19,891 nt of DNA from an uncultured Oscillospiraceae bacterium (GCA_910588625.1 CAJUQN010000050.1:1-19891), one strand, 5' to 3'; counted from the first letter of the stretch, positions 1 through 7,869 are shown. Numbers and translations are program-made. Notes: generated from the sequence alone by a model not told the origin.

Positions 1-1
1 T

Positions 2-328
2 CTATTTTACCACTTTCTGCATCTTTTTTCTAGATTGTTTTTCAGAAGTAATAGCACGACTGCAAGCCCTGAACTTTCCAAGGAAACGGTTGATTTCTTC
101 CTCATGTTCGTCAGGCTCTACACTGAATAGGTTACTTGTTGTAAGACCCAAGCGGTTCACGATTGGAAAAAGAATCCCATAGGACGGATTAACACTCCCG
201 CTTTCAATACCTTGAATCATCTTAATTGAAACTCCAGTTTGGTCAGAAAGTTCTTGCTGTGTTAATTTACAAGCCTTTCTTGCCTGTTGAACCCGTTTGC
301 CTAAATACGTACGAATATCCATCGGCAT
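2..328 (-). CDS. XRE-family HTH transcriptional regulator
   Basis: A 108-residue protein with an N-terminal helix-turn-helix of the Cro/CI (XRE) type at about residues 9-65: 'LTQQELSDQTGVSIKMIQGIE' is the recognition region, followed by the usual 'NPSYGILFPIVNRLGL' helix. The remaining 40 residues are charged and basic at the end, with no recognisable effector domain. The stop lies at bases 2-4, so the gene is complete. GAGGTGACAAACT precedes the ATG at 328; a second ATG two codons in is possible. It probably binds a DNA dyad and regulates itself or neighbours; a 13-bp palindrome at 390-402 upstream is a candidate site. The regulated genes are not evident, since its downstream neighbours lie outside the window. 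Confidence 0.85.
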   Translation of the reverse strand: MPMDIRTYLGKRVQQARKACKLTQQELSDQTGVSIKMIQGIESGSVNPSYGILFPIVNRLGLTTSNLFSVEPDEHEEEINRFLGKFRACSRAITSEKQSRKKMQKVVK

Positions 329-389
329 AGTTTGTCACCTCGGATATATTCTATCTTACCGATTTTCATATTTACATTCCATGATAACA

Positions 390-402
390 CCTATTTAATA
401 GG
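390..402. promoter_or_regulatory. Perfect AT-rich dyad upstream of XRE gene
   Basis: CCTATT-T-AATAGG is a perfect 13-bp palindrome about 60 bp upstream of the minus-strand XRE start codon. XRE proteins bind short dyads as dimers, so this is a plausible autoregulatory operator. Function is inferred from position and symmetry only. Confidence 0.35.
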
Positions 403-433
403 TATAATCCTACTCTTTAAATAAAATAGTGAA

Positions 434-478
434 CCCCTGTTGAGCGGCCATTAAAAAAAACGGCTCTCACAGCAGGGG
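434..478 (-). terminator. Imperfect hairpin, possible terminator
   Basis: CCCCTG (434-439) pairs with CAGGGG (473-478), with partly paired inner sequence (TGAG/CTCA, CGGC) and an A-tract in the loop that reads as a run of eight T on the minus strand. It may terminate minus-strand transcription or be a transposon-end remnant. The long loop weakens the call. Confidence 0.3.
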
Positions 479-520
479 CTTATTGTGCGTCCGCCTGTGA
501 TTAGTCCGTTGGAGGAAATC

Positions 521-601
521 ATGGGTGCTTTTCTTATTTACAACAGATTTGGCGATTCGCCAAAAAAATTGTTGCCCCCCATGAGGATTACCCTAAACTA
601 A
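521..601 (+). CDS. Candidate 26-residue small ORF
   Basis: An ATG at 521 is preceded by GTTGGAGGAAATC, a near-ideal ribosome site at ideal spacing, and opens a 26-codon frame (MGAFLIYNRFGDSPKKLLPP...) ending with TAA at 599-601. Part of the frame lies over a 17-bp perfect palindrome (548-564, TTTGGCGA-T-TCGCCAAA). No family is recognised. It could be a small peptide, a leader peptide, or a remnant of a longer gene. The ribosome site is the main support. Confidence 0.35.
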   Translation: MGAFLIYNRFGDSPKKLLPPMRITLN

Positions 602-662
602 AAACCGCAAAATTCGACCTATTCAGAACGTGTTATCCAGCCAGCCATTCGATAGAGAGAAA

Positions 663-704
663 AACCGCCAGAGAGTATAGAAAGCTCTCTGGCGGTTTCT
701 TTTG
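663..704 (+). terminator. Rho-independent terminator
   Basis: AACCGCCAGAGAG (663-675) and CTCTCTGGCGGTT (685-697) form a perfect 13-bp stem with a 9-nt loop, followed by TCTTTT. On the other strand the stem is followed by TTTT as well, so it can act in both directions. It isolates the 26-codon ORF region from the XRE gene at 822. Confidence 0.8.
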
Positions 705-821
705 TCGGTTCTGGTCGGATTATCTGACACATGAATTCCGATGGCAACCCTACATAGCGAAATACCCATGACCCCAATCTCAAGCCGCATACCCCAAAAA
801 TTCGAGATTGGAGATCAAACA

Positions 822-1115
822 ATGTTTTATGACCAAGAAAAGTGCGGAGCGCGTATCCGCCAGATCCGCAAACAAAACGGCTATACACAGGAAAGGCTTG
901 CAGAGGAGCTGAACATGGACAGGAGCGTTCTGAGCCGCGTTGAAGCCGGTAAATATGTCTGCGGAGTGGATTTCCTTGCCCGAATCGCCATCCTTTTTGG
1001 AGTCTCGTTGGACTTTCTGGTTTTTGGCAAGGTTCAGAACCAAGAGACTGTACATCTGAAGGAATCCATCACGGACCTCATCCGGCAGCTCGAACAGTTC
1101 AAGGCAGGTATCTAA
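822..1115 (+). CDS. XRE-family HTH transcriptional regulator
   Basis: A 97-residue regulator starting 'MFYDQEKCGARIRQIRKQNG'. The start at 822 is chosen because GGAG lies eight bases upstream; the frame is open further upstream to 741, but without a ribosome site and without family-like sequence. The HTH covers roughly residues 9-65 ('YTQERLAEELNMDRSVLSRVE', then 'LARIAILFGVSLDFLVFG'), followed by a short amphipathic tail ending 'LIRQLEQFKAGI' that could support dimerisation. It lies upstream of a folded non-coding stretch and the DinG-like helicase gene on the same strand, so it may regulate that unit. The target is unknown. Confidence 0.85.
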   Translation: MFYDQEKCGARIRQIRKQNGYTQERLAEELNMDRSVLSRVEAGKYVCGVDFLARIAILFGVSLDFLVFGKVQNQETVHLKESITDLIRQLEQFKAGI

Positions 1116-1189
1116 GAAAATGTTCGAGATTAGCACAGGAATGTGCTGATTCCTCTCTAAAAAAGAAAAGCCGCACCCTTTACAATATA

Positions 1190-1463
1190 ACCAAGGCGAG
1201 AGCCTCTGCACCTTGAAAATTGAACACCAGCAGTACGGATCACCACACGGACAGACGCACAGTGCGCGCCATGGCCCGGAGAGAGCGAAAGCCCCCTCCA
1301 GGGCCGCGATAAAGCCTGTGCGGGGCAGCTCTGGCAAAGCGGCCCGCCATCCCCTGGGTTGAAAGCAGTAGAGACCCTTGGAATGTGTCCGTGAAGGCCC
1401 GCCAAGCCTTATCCGTTACTGTTCCCTATATCTCATCGGGGGTCGAGCTGAGAATACGATGAG
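1190..1463 (+). ncRNA. Candidate structured RNA / long 5' leader of helicase gene
   Basis: The 385 bases between the XRE gene and the helicase gene hold no convincing ORF but fold well on the plus strand. AGGC-GAGA-GCCT sits at 1194-1205. GCGAAAGC (1285-1292) is a GNRA tetraloop capping a stem in which GGCCC+GGAG (1273-1281) pairs with CTCC+A+GGGCC (1296-1305). GCGGG/CCCGC pairs at 1320-1347. CTCATCG/CGATGAG (1432-1438 with 1457-1463) closes a last hairpin 37 bases before the ATG. Several GNRA-type loops suggest RNA rather than DNA function. It is not matched to a known RNA class; a regulatory leader or a free small RNA are both possible. Confidence 0.35.
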
Positions 1464-1500
1464 TACCTATGAAAAATGAACTATTTAAGGGGAATTTAGG

Positions 1501-2805
1501 ATGAATACCAACGATAACAGGCGGAATGCCCATAACGAAATTGATAGGATTTTCAAAGTCCTGCTCCCCGCCCGGAACATGACGGAGCGCCCCGAACAGG
1601 CGGCGCTCTGCCACCGGATGCTGGAGGCCATGCTGGAGGGCGGCATCGCCCTGTGTGACGCCGGTACGGGGATCGGCAAGACCTACGCCTATCTGGTGGC
1701 CGGGACGGTGTACAGCCGTTTCCGGGCCGCCTGCGGGCTGGAGCGGAAGCCCATCCTGGTCTCCACCTCCAGCATCGCCCTCCAGACTGCGGCGCGGGAC
1801 GAATACCTTCCCCTGCTGTCCGATGTGCTGACGGAGGACGGCATGATCGTCCAGCCCCTCCAGGCGGTGATCCGCAAGGGGAAGTCCCACTACGTCTGCG
1901 ATACGCGGCTGGAGCAGCGGCTGGGCCAACTGGATCTTCAAAAGAAGAACTGGAAAGCCGGAGCGGCCCTGCTCTCCCTGCGGGGACAGCTTGACATGGA
2001 CGAGGCGGCCCACCTGAGTCACTATGACCGGGAGCGCGTCTGCGTCCCCCGGATCTGCGACTGCGGGCGGGAGGACTGCCGGTATCGCGCCTTTTTGGAG
2101 GACTGTGACTGCGGGCGGTATCTCTTCCAGATCTGCAACCACAACCTGCTGCTGGCGGACGCCATTCACCGGGGCAGCGGGCGAAAGCCCATCCTGCCGG
2201 ACGCCTGCGCCCTTATCGTGGACGAGGCCCACAAGCTGCCGGAGACAGCACGTCAGATGTTTGGGGTGACCCTGGCGGCGGAGGACATCCGCGCCCTCAC
2301 CCACAGCCTGCGGGGAGAACGCTTCCTGCTGGCGGCGGAAGTGCTGGCCGACAGCGCCGCACCGCTCATGCGGAAGCTGGCCCACCCGCCGGAGGGCAGG
2401 CCCTTCGACCACTATGCCAAATCGCTGGCCGCGCCGGAGCGGAGCCTGACGGTGATCGACCGGCAGCTCCACGGCCTGCTGACACCTGCCACCCGCAGAC
2501 GGCTGAAAAATGTCTCATCCTCCGTGTCCCTGTTCCACCAGGGCCACCCGGATATGGTGTTTTACACCGAGGAGGACACCCACGGCGGCACCATGCTGTG
2601 CGCCACCATTGCCGACTTGACTGCCCAACTCCGCCAGACGCTCTGGCGGCAGGAGCGGCCCGTTGTCCTCACCTCCGCCACCCTGGCCGTGGGTCAGGAC
2701 TTCCAGCGATTCAAGGAGGAAGCGGATAGAAACGTCTCGGATATGTCCGAGGCGCTTCTATCCGCTTTCAATTTTTCTTTACAGAGGCATGGGATCATGC
2801 TATAA
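1501..2805 (+). CDS. DinG-family ATP-dependent helicase, 3'-truncated by integration
   Basis: A superfamily 2 (XPD/DinG-like) 5'-3' DNA helicase. Seen in order: a Q-like motif (RPEQ, residues 30-33), Walker A AGTGIGKT (54-61), a cysteine-rich insertion (C133, C181, C186, C188, C193, C202, C204) typical of an iron-sulfur domain, the DEAH box (241-244), and a SATLAV motif near residue 393. Family members are usually 600 residues or more and end with a second RecA-like domain. Here the family-like sequence stops at 'DFQRFKEE' (about residue 407, base 2721), and the last 27 residues come from the inserted element. The helicase must therefore lack its second motor half and is presumably inactive. 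GC content is high, unlike the adjacent insertion. The rest of the gene should lie at the element's other end; I do not find it in this window. Confidence 0.85.
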   Translation: MNTNDNRRNAHNEIDRIFKVLLPARNMTERPEQAALCHRMLEAMLEGGIALCDAGTGIGKTYAYLVAGTVYSRFRAACGLERKPILVSTSSIALQTAARDEYLPLLSDVLTEDGMIVQPLQAVIRKGKSHYVCDTRLEQRLGQLDLQKKNWKAGAALLSLRGQLDMDEAAHLSHYDRERVCVPRICDCGREDCRYRAFLEDCDCGRYLFQICNHNLLLADAIHRGSGRKPILPDACALIVDEAHKLPETARQMFGVTLAAEDIRALTHSLRGERFLLAAEVLADSAAPLMRKLAHPPEGRPFDHYAKSLAAPERSLTVIDRQLHGLLTPATRRRLKNVSSSVSLFHQGHPDMVFYTEEDTHGGTMLCATIADLTAQLRQTLWRQERPVVLTSATLAVGQDFQRFKEEADRNVSDMSEALLSAFNFSLQRHGIML

Positions 2806-4355
2806 TTGAGACAAGAAAATTTAATTGCCGTTTTTGCGAAAGGCGTTCTAAAAACCCGGAAATCGTTGCGGCACAACGGCTTCGATGGTGCATCTTTTTT
2901 GTCAACGAGAGGCAAGTGACCCTTAAGTGAACTCACTTCCTTAAGGTCAACATCGAAGTGGCCATCCTGTGTATTGCACAGGATGGTCATTTTGTCGTCA
3001 TACAGGTAAATCTTGTTGACGAGCATATCGACCAAGCCCTGTCGGTATTTGGGGTCATTGATGTCCCCCTTGCGGAACTGGCTCAGGAAGAAGCGAATGT
3101 CCCGCACACTGGGAACAGGGTGCTGTGTGGTCTCCACCAGCAGTTGATAGGACAGGTCATCGTGTTCCTTCTTCTTTTGGGTAATGCGTTCAGCGATAAT
3201 CTCAACCGCCTGCCCACTCTCCAGAGCCTTCAATAAATTCTCCGTGGCCTTTTCATTTTCAGCAAGCAGCTTTTGAAGCCGCTTTGCGTTGCCGTTGTTG
3301 CTCTCCCTCTCGCAGAGGTCAACCACCTCTTTGGCAATCGTGGTGATATTATCCGGGGTGAGGAACTCCCGGAGCTGTTGGACCACCACGTCCTCGATGT
3401 AGTCTTTATTGACGGTCTTTTTGTTGCAGGACTTGTCCCGGCGGTTGGTTACACACTGGTAATAGTGGTATTTCTTTTCCGTCTTACTCGTCCCGCTAAC
3501 GCCAGTCATAGCGGCCTTGCAGTGCCCGCAGAACAGCTTTGTAGTGAGCAGATAATCCACTTTGGCCTTCGCCCGAGCGGGGGCCTTTTTGTTCTTCTCC
3601 ATGATACGCTGGGCCTCCCGGAATAAATCATCATCGACAATGCGGGGCAGTCCGTCAGGGACTTCCGTGTCACGGTATGTATATGTCCCGATATACCTCT
3701 TGTTTCTCAAAATGCGGTTGATACTGTTTTTGTTGAACTCGTTCCCATAGGATGTTTTGATGTGGTTGGCGTTGAGATAGCGGATAATATCGGCCATAGT
3801 CAAGCCAGCCACATACATTTCAAAGATTTTTACAACCACTGGAGCAGTAACCGGGTCAATTACAATCCTCTTGTCCTCAATCTTGAAACCCAGTGCAACA
3901 TTCCCGCCCGTTGAGAGGCATTTCTCGGCGTTAATGTCCATGCCCCGCTTGATCTTTTGGGCAAGCTCCACACTGTAATATTCCGCCATCCCCTCCAAAA
4001 CAGCTTCCATCAGAACTCCGCTGGCATCGTCCGAAATGTTTTCACGGGCAGAGAGAACACGGACCCCGTTCTTCTTCAGCTTTGATTTATATGTGGCACT
4101 GTCATAGCGGTTGCGGGCGAAACGGTCGAGCTGATAGACCAAAACTCCTTGAAAGGTTTTCTTGGAACTGTCAGCAATCATTTTTTGGAACTCTGGCCTG
4201 TGGTCGGTTGTGCCAGAAAGCGCCCGGTCAATGTATTCACCAACCACCATATAATCATTGCGCTGGGCGTAGGCGTAGCACTCTTTAAGCTGTCCCTCAA
4301 TAGATTGCTCCGTTTGAGAGTGCGAGGAAAATCTGGCATAGATTACGACATTCAT
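2694..4355 (-). CDS. Large serine recombinase (site-specific integrase)
   Basis: A 553-residue serine recombinase that inserts and excises the element. It starts 'MNVVIYARFSSHSQTEQSIE', with R8 and the catalytic serine (S10 by family rule), then 'DRALSGTTDHRPEF' and 'QLDRFARN' of the resolvase domain. The recombinase domain follows (about 160-270), then a zinc ribbon (CGHC near 275 and a second Cys pair, 'YYQC...DKSC'), then a coiled coil (about 350-410). The start overlaps the repressor's tail: GAGGAGGAATAAAG supplies its ribosome site inside the upstream gene's last codons, with 2 bases between stop and start. The C-terminal tail after about residue 480 is unlike a domain and runs across the attachment junction, so its last nine residues (ASSLNRWKS) are read from helicase-gene DNA. 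Confidence 0.95.
   Translation of the reverse strand: MNVVIYARFSSHSQTEQSIEGQLKECYAYAQRNDYMVVGEYIDRALSGTTDHRPEFQKMIADSSKKTFQGVLVYQLDRFARNRYDSATYKSKLKKNGVRVLSARENISDDASGVLMEAVLEGMAEYYSVELAQKIKRGMDINAEKCLSTGGNVALGFKIEDKRIVIDPVTAPVVVKIFEMYVAGLTMADIIRYLNANHIKTSYGNEFNKNSINRILRNKRYIGTYTYRDTEVPDGLPRIVDDDLFREAQRIMEKNKKAPARAKAKVDYLLTTKLFCGHCKAAMTGVSGTSKTEKKYHYYQCVTNRRDKSCNKKTVNKDYIEDVVVQQLREFLTPDNITTIAKEVVDLCERESNNGNAKRLQKLLAENEKATENLLKALESGQAVEIIAERITQKKKEHDDLSYQLLVETTQHPVPSVRDIRFFLSQFRKGDINDPKYRQGLVDMLVNKIYLYDDKMTILCNTQDGHFDVDLKEVSSLKGHLPLVDKKDAPSKPLCRNDFRVFRTPFAKTAIKFSCLNYSMIPCLCKEKLKADRSASDISETFLSASSLNRWKS
2715..2766. other. Probable attachment-site junction with long hairpin
   Basis: Helicase-like coding sequence ends near 2721, and an almost perfect inverted repeat begins there: 2721-2741 pairs with 2746-2766 (21 pairs, one mismatch, one G-T, TATG loop). 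The serine recombinase gene reads across this point from the other side. Together these place the left end of the inserted element at about 2720. The exact crossover dinucleotide cannot be set without the uninterrupted gene. Confidence 0.5.
2721..2778 (+). terminator. Strong hairpin followed by T-rich stretch
   Basis: The 21-bp stem (2721-2741/2746-2766) is followed on the plus strand by TTCAATTTTTCTTT, so transcription of the cut helicase gene would probably stop here. On the minus strand it lies inside the recombinase reading frame without a T-tract, so it should not terminate that gene. Confidence 0.55.
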
Positions 4356-4357
4356 CT

Positions 4358-5083
4358 TTATTCCTCCTCATCTTCATAAGCTATTTGCAGTTTTAGATTT
4401 TCCAGCTCAAAAGCTTTGCCCTCATCTGATTTCAGCCATTCTTCATACATCTTCTTTTCCTTGCGTTCCTTAACCTTATCCGCTTTTCTCTTTATGAATG
4501 CCAATGCTTGCAGGACCTTGGATAAGTAGACGTGGGAATAGCTTTCGGCGAAGGCAAGTTTCTCTTTTTCTTCTCCAACAGGAGTTTTTGCGTAAATAAA
4601 GTTAGCGCCCAAATCTGTTCCATGACTGGAAAAGTAAAATTCTCCCAACAGGTAACTGTAAAGGGATTCAAACAGGTCGGTACTGTCCATTGACTCCAAA
4701 AGAAAATTGCAGGCAGCTAACTTTTTGGCGGCAGAGCTGTCTCTATTCTTGGCACCACGTTGAAGTTTGCGAAGGTTTCTTATCGCCTTTTCGCTAAGCC
4801 CTGTTATTTTGTGTATCTTTTCAGTGGTGGGGGTCGTGCATTCATTAGCCCCTAACAGATAATCGGTGGAAACCCCAAGTACATCAGCGACAGCCTTGAA
4901 TCCTTTGACTTTTGGCTCCCGTTGGCTACTGCCCCCAACCCAATCAGAGATGGAAGCCGGGGAAGTGCCGCTTTGTTTGGCAAGTTCCAGTTGGGTCATA
5001 CCTCTTTCTTCTAACAAATTGGTGATTCTTGTTGCCCATATCGGGGTTGAGAAAATGTCCGGGGGCTGGTTACGTTTACCCAT
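4358..5083 (-). CDS. Phage-type XRE repressor coupled to the recombinase
   Basis: A 241-residue regulator with an HTH at about residues 17-75 ('GMTQLELAKQSGTSPASISD' and 'VADVLGVSTDYLLGA') and a long C-terminal part that is helical, lysine/glutamate-rich and ends 'YEDEEE'. I see no Ser-Lys peptidase dyad of LexA/CI type, so induction by self-cleavage is not supported. The start at 5083 has GGAGGTG nine bases upstream. It is transcribed with the recombinase and faces away from the small ORF/primase unit across an operator-like AT-rich region, the usual arrangement of a lysogeny-type switch. It probably represses the replication unit and perhaps itself. Confidence 0.85.
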   Translation of the reverse strand: MGKRNQPPDIFSTPIWATRITNLLEERGMTQLELAKQSGTSPASISDWVGGSSQREPKVKGFKAVADVLGVSTDYLLGANECTTPTTEKIHKITGLSEKAIRNLRKLQRGAKNRDSSAAKKLAACNFLLESMDSTDLFESLYSYLLGEFYFSSHGTDLGANFIYAKTPVGEEKEKLAFAESYSHVYLSKVLQALAFIKRKADKVKERKEKKMYEEWLKSDEGKAFELENLKLQIAYEDEEE

Positions 5084-5108
5084 TGCAAAAACACCTCCAA
5101 ATTCGATT

Positions 5109-5237
5109 TATAAAATTTTCTTCTATAAAATTTTATTTTTTACGCCTTGACGGATATTTATGACAAAGCCGTTTTCCTGTGCTACCATAAGTACGACTTG
5201 AGGAACAGAGAAGAAAATAATTTTATTTATAAAATTA
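5109..5237. promoter_or_regulatory. Operator/promoter region of the element switch
   Basis: Two direct copies of TATAAAATTTT (5109-5119 and 5124-5134) are spaced 15 bp apart near the repressor side. A perfect dyad TAATTTTAT-TT-ATAAAATTA (5218-5237) near the primase side contains the same core. Three related sites in a divergent intergenic region fit cooperative repressor binding. Assignment to the repressor at 4358-5083 is inference. Confidence 0.5.
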
Positions 5238-5292
5238 TTATACACGACCTGTTCCGAAAAGTAAATGGCTTTCTGAATGGTGGTGATGGATT

Positions 5293-5520
5293 ATGGCGGA
5301 CAAAGAGATTAAAATCAGCCGGGAGCGTGCCCGGATGTTTGCTTACGTTATCTACCGTGATATTGCCGCCTACATCGAATCACACCAAGAAGAATACCAA
5401 AAATTTATATTAGAGGAGGAAGCGCTCAATGGCAAAGATACGACTACACATCGACCCAAAAGGCGTAGCCGAAAAACCAACGGGGAAAGCGTGGAGCAGG
5501 ATTTCCCAAAGGGTGCTTAA
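5293..5520 (+). CDS. Small hypothetical protein upstream of primase
   Basis: A 75-residue frame starting 'MADKEIKISRERARMFAYVI', with GGTGGTGATGG before the ATG. The first 45 residues look like a folded helical protein ('YRDIAAYIESHQEEYQKFIL'), while the last 30 are basic and low in complexity and overlap the primase start by 92 bases in another frame. Small proteins of this look, with an N-terminal 'IsrERaR.FaY.iY.DIA.y' pattern, are common before primase genes in clostridial elements. The function is unknown; a replication accessory or excision helper is possible, with no motif to show it. Confidence 0.6.
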   Translation: MADKEIKISRERARMFAYVIYRDIAAYIESHQEEYQKFILEEEALNGKDTTTHRPKRRSRKTNGESVEQDFPKGA

Positions 5521-7756
5521 AAGCACCAGCATTGCGGAGGTGACAGTGCGGCAGTTAGCGCAGAAAATCGGGACAGGACATACCGTCTGCCCCGCCGTAC
5601 TAAATGGCTCAAAGGCCGCCGACTGGCGGGAGCAACAAGTTTTTATGGTGGATATAGACAACGCCGACAAAAACCAGCCCCAGCTATCAGAGGAACAAGC
5701 GGTAGAGATTTGTGATGAACATGGTCTGCCTTTGGCTATGTACTATCAGACCTTTGGCTACAGCGAGGACCACCCGAAATTTAGGCTTGTTTTCATTCTG
5801 GATTCTGTTGTCACTGAGCCAAACCTAAGACGTACCATAATGGAGCGTCTTATCTCCATCTTCCCGCAGAGTGACAAAGCGTGTACGAATGGCAACCGCC
5901 TTTTCTTGGGCACAAATAAGGAAGTTGTCCTCCACAGTAAAAACGCGAGGGTCACCGCAGAGCAGATATTGGCAATCCCCTGCGACCCTTCGTCCACTGA
6001 TGGGCAATCGTCCAAAGTTCGTGTTTCTCAGGAAATCCGCAGCGACCCAGAACTTGACGCACAGATACGCAGCTTTGATTTTCTTTCCTATCTGGCTGAA
6101 CGAAATGGGGAATACTCCGGGAATGGGAATATTATCAGTTTCCAAAACTGCGAGGTTTGTGGGCACAAAGACGATTTGCGTTACTATAGAGACACCAACA
6201 CTTTTTACTGCTTTTCTTCAAGCGGTGAAGTGGGCGGGACAATCATTGACTATCTGATGGCGGTGGAAGGACTGACAGTGGGTCAAGCGATTGACAAATT
6301 TTCTCATGAACTGTGCCAGCCGGAATGGTACGAGCCGGAGTTGTTGCAGGAACAAAAGTTGCCAACGTTTCCAGTCCGGCAGTTACCGTCTGGGCTTCGG
6401 GAATATGTGACAGCCGTTTCTGAAAACACGGCGACCGCTGTGGATATGCCAGCTTTAGCGGCGCTGGCCCTGATTGCGGCGGCAGTTCAAGGGAAGTTCT
6501 ACATTGAGGGAAAGCCCGGCTACAAGGAGCAATTAAATCTGTTTTTTCTGATTATCGCAAAATCAGGAGAGCGTAAAAGCAGTATTATCAAGACCATGAC
6601 CAAAGCAATTTACCAGTATGAAGCTGAGGAAAATAAACGCAGAAAACCCATCATTGCAGAGCAGGAGGCAAAACTAAACAGATGGAGGACACAAATTGAG
6701 AAGTATGAGAAGAAGGACCAGAAGGAAGAAGCGGACAAGCTGCGGCGCAGGTGTTATACACTGGAACAGAGCCGTATAAGGCCCTTGCGGCTGATTGCTG
6801 ATGATATTACACCGGAGGCGCTGACCTCCATTATGGCGGCTAATAACGGCATTATAACGGTGATTTCAACAGAGGGTGGATTATTCGACATTCTCAACGG
6901 GAAATATAGTTCAAATGTTGTCTCTATAGAGACTGTTCTGAAAGCCTATACTGGCGATCCTATCCGGGTGGACCGCAAAGGACGAGAATCGGAGAGCATT
7001 GACCGTCCAGCGCTTACTATGCTTTTATCCGCACAAGAGAGTGTTTTAGAGAGTATACTCAATAACGATGTGTTCAGAAGCAGGGGATTAACGGGGAGGC
7101 TCTTATATAGCAAGCCCAATTCGATGATGGGGTATCGCCCATTTGATACACCTGCGATAGATGAAAGTCTAAGCGAGGATTACGAGCAAATATTGCTTGA
7201 TTTATTCTCTCTGCCCTTTCCTGATGGGGATATGCCGCTCATAAAGCTAAATGGTGACGCTGTGGCTGTTTATAGGGATTTCTCCGAAATGATAGAAAAA
7301 CGGTTGCTGACTGATTTGGAAGATATGTCTGATTGGGGCGGAAAGTGTGCGGGAACGGTTCTGAGAATTGCGGGTCTGCTTCACTGTGTGGAGAATCGAA
7401 CCTCTCCGAGCAAAGTACGTGTGTCAGAGCGCACGATGAAACGGGCAACTGAAATTGTCAGCTATTTTTTGAAGCACGCTCAATATGCCTACTCTGTTAT
7501 GGGAGCCGATAAGACGTTGCACGAAGCCAAGTACATATTAGGGAGATTGAAAACCCAATCCAAGGAAGAACTGACAAAGAGCGGCTTATACCACCTGTGC
7601 AGGAACAAAATTTTTAAGAAAGCTGACGATATGCTCCCCGCCTTGGACCTGCTCATTGAATACGGCTATCTGAAAAAGCGGACCTATCGCCAAGCAACAG
7701 GTGGGAGACCCAAGGGGGACAGCTACCTTCTTAACCCGCTCTATTTCAATAAATAA
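5429..7756 (+). CDS. Primase-like protein with CHC2-type zinc finger and DUF3987-type ATPase domain
   Basis: A 775-residue replication protein of the element. The N-terminal third looks like an archaeo-eukaryotic-type primase fold: VDIDNAD gives D75/D77, 'HPKFRLVFILD' follows, and 'ACTNGNRLFLG' (151-161) fits the third motif. A primase-type zinc finger follows (C241, C244, H246, C261, then 'GGTIIDYLMAVEGLTVGQAI'). The C-terminal half is DUF3987-like with a Walker A variant GERKS (380-384) and a coiled insert at about 395-445. The start at 5429 has AGAGGAGG upstream. It likely primes and unwinds DNA for element replication after excision. It ends 70 bases before a strong terminator. Lacking lab evidence for this family here, the exact activity is inferred. 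Confidence 0.85.
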   Translation: MAKIRLHIDPKGVAEKPTGKAWSRISQRVLKSTSIAEVTVRQLAQKIGTGHTVCPAVLNGSKAADWREQQVFMVDIDNADKNQPQLSEEQAVEICDEHGLPLAMYYQTFGYSEDHPKFRLVFILDSVVTEPNLRRTIMERLISIFPQSDKACTNGNRLFLGTNKEVVLHSKNARVTAEQILAIPCDPSSTDGQSSKVRVSQEIRSDPELDAQIRSFDFLSYLAERNGEYSGNGNIISFQNCEVCGHKDDLRYYRDTNTFYCFSSSGEVGGTIIDYLMAVEGLTVGQAIDKFSHELCQPEWYEPELLQEQKLPTFPVRQLPSGLREYVTAVSENTATAVDMPALAALALIAAAVQGKFYIEGKPGYKEQLNLFFLIIAKSGERKSSIIKTMTKAIYQYEAEENKRRKPIIAEQEAKLNRWRTQIEKYEKKDQKEEADKLRRRCYTLEQSRIRPLRLIADDITPEALTSIMAANNGIITVISTEGGLFDILNGKYSSNVVSIETVLKAYTGDPIRVDRKGRESESIDRPALTMLLSAQESVLESILNNDVFRSRGLTGRLLYSKPNSMMGYRPFDTPAIDESLSEDYEQILLDLFSLPFPDGDMPLIKLNGDAVAVYRDFSEMIEKRLLTDLEDMSDWGGKCAGTVLRIAGLLHCVENRTSPSKVRVSERTMKRATEIVSYFLKHAQYAYSVMGADKTLHEAKYILGRLKTQSKEELTKSGLYHLCRNKIFKKADDMLPALDLLIEYGYLKKRTYRQATGGRPKGDSYLLNPLYFNK

Positions 7757-7826
7757 TCCCCCACTGAATGGCTTTTTTGGCTTAAATGTAAAAAAGAGTT
7801 TTTTCCTTTTAATCCATAAAAACCAC

Positions 7827-7869
7827 AAAAAGGGCCATGCTATCTAACCGAAGGTAGCATGGTCTTTTT
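7827..7869. terminator. Bidirectional terminator
   Basis: AAAAAGGGCCATGCTA (7827-7842) pairs with TAGCATGGTCTTTTT (7855-7869), with a 12-nt loop and A/T tracts on both sides. It ends the primase transcript and the convergent 7889-8299 gene. Confidence 0.85.

Noticed and set aside
1426..2472. 348-residue minus-strand frame across the helicase gene
   Set aside because: It is antisense to clear helicase motifs, is low-complexity and has no ribosome site.
5147..5413. 88-residue frame across the divergent operator region
   Set aside because: It spans the promoter and dyad, has no ribosome site and overlaps the better-supported small ORF at 5293.
5415..5426. GGAGGAAGCG here matches the sequence at the helicase junction (2717-2726), suggesting a second attachment core
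   Set aside because: It is the primase gene's ribosome site; a ten-base match with a purine-rich core is expected by chance, and no helicase-like sequence follows.
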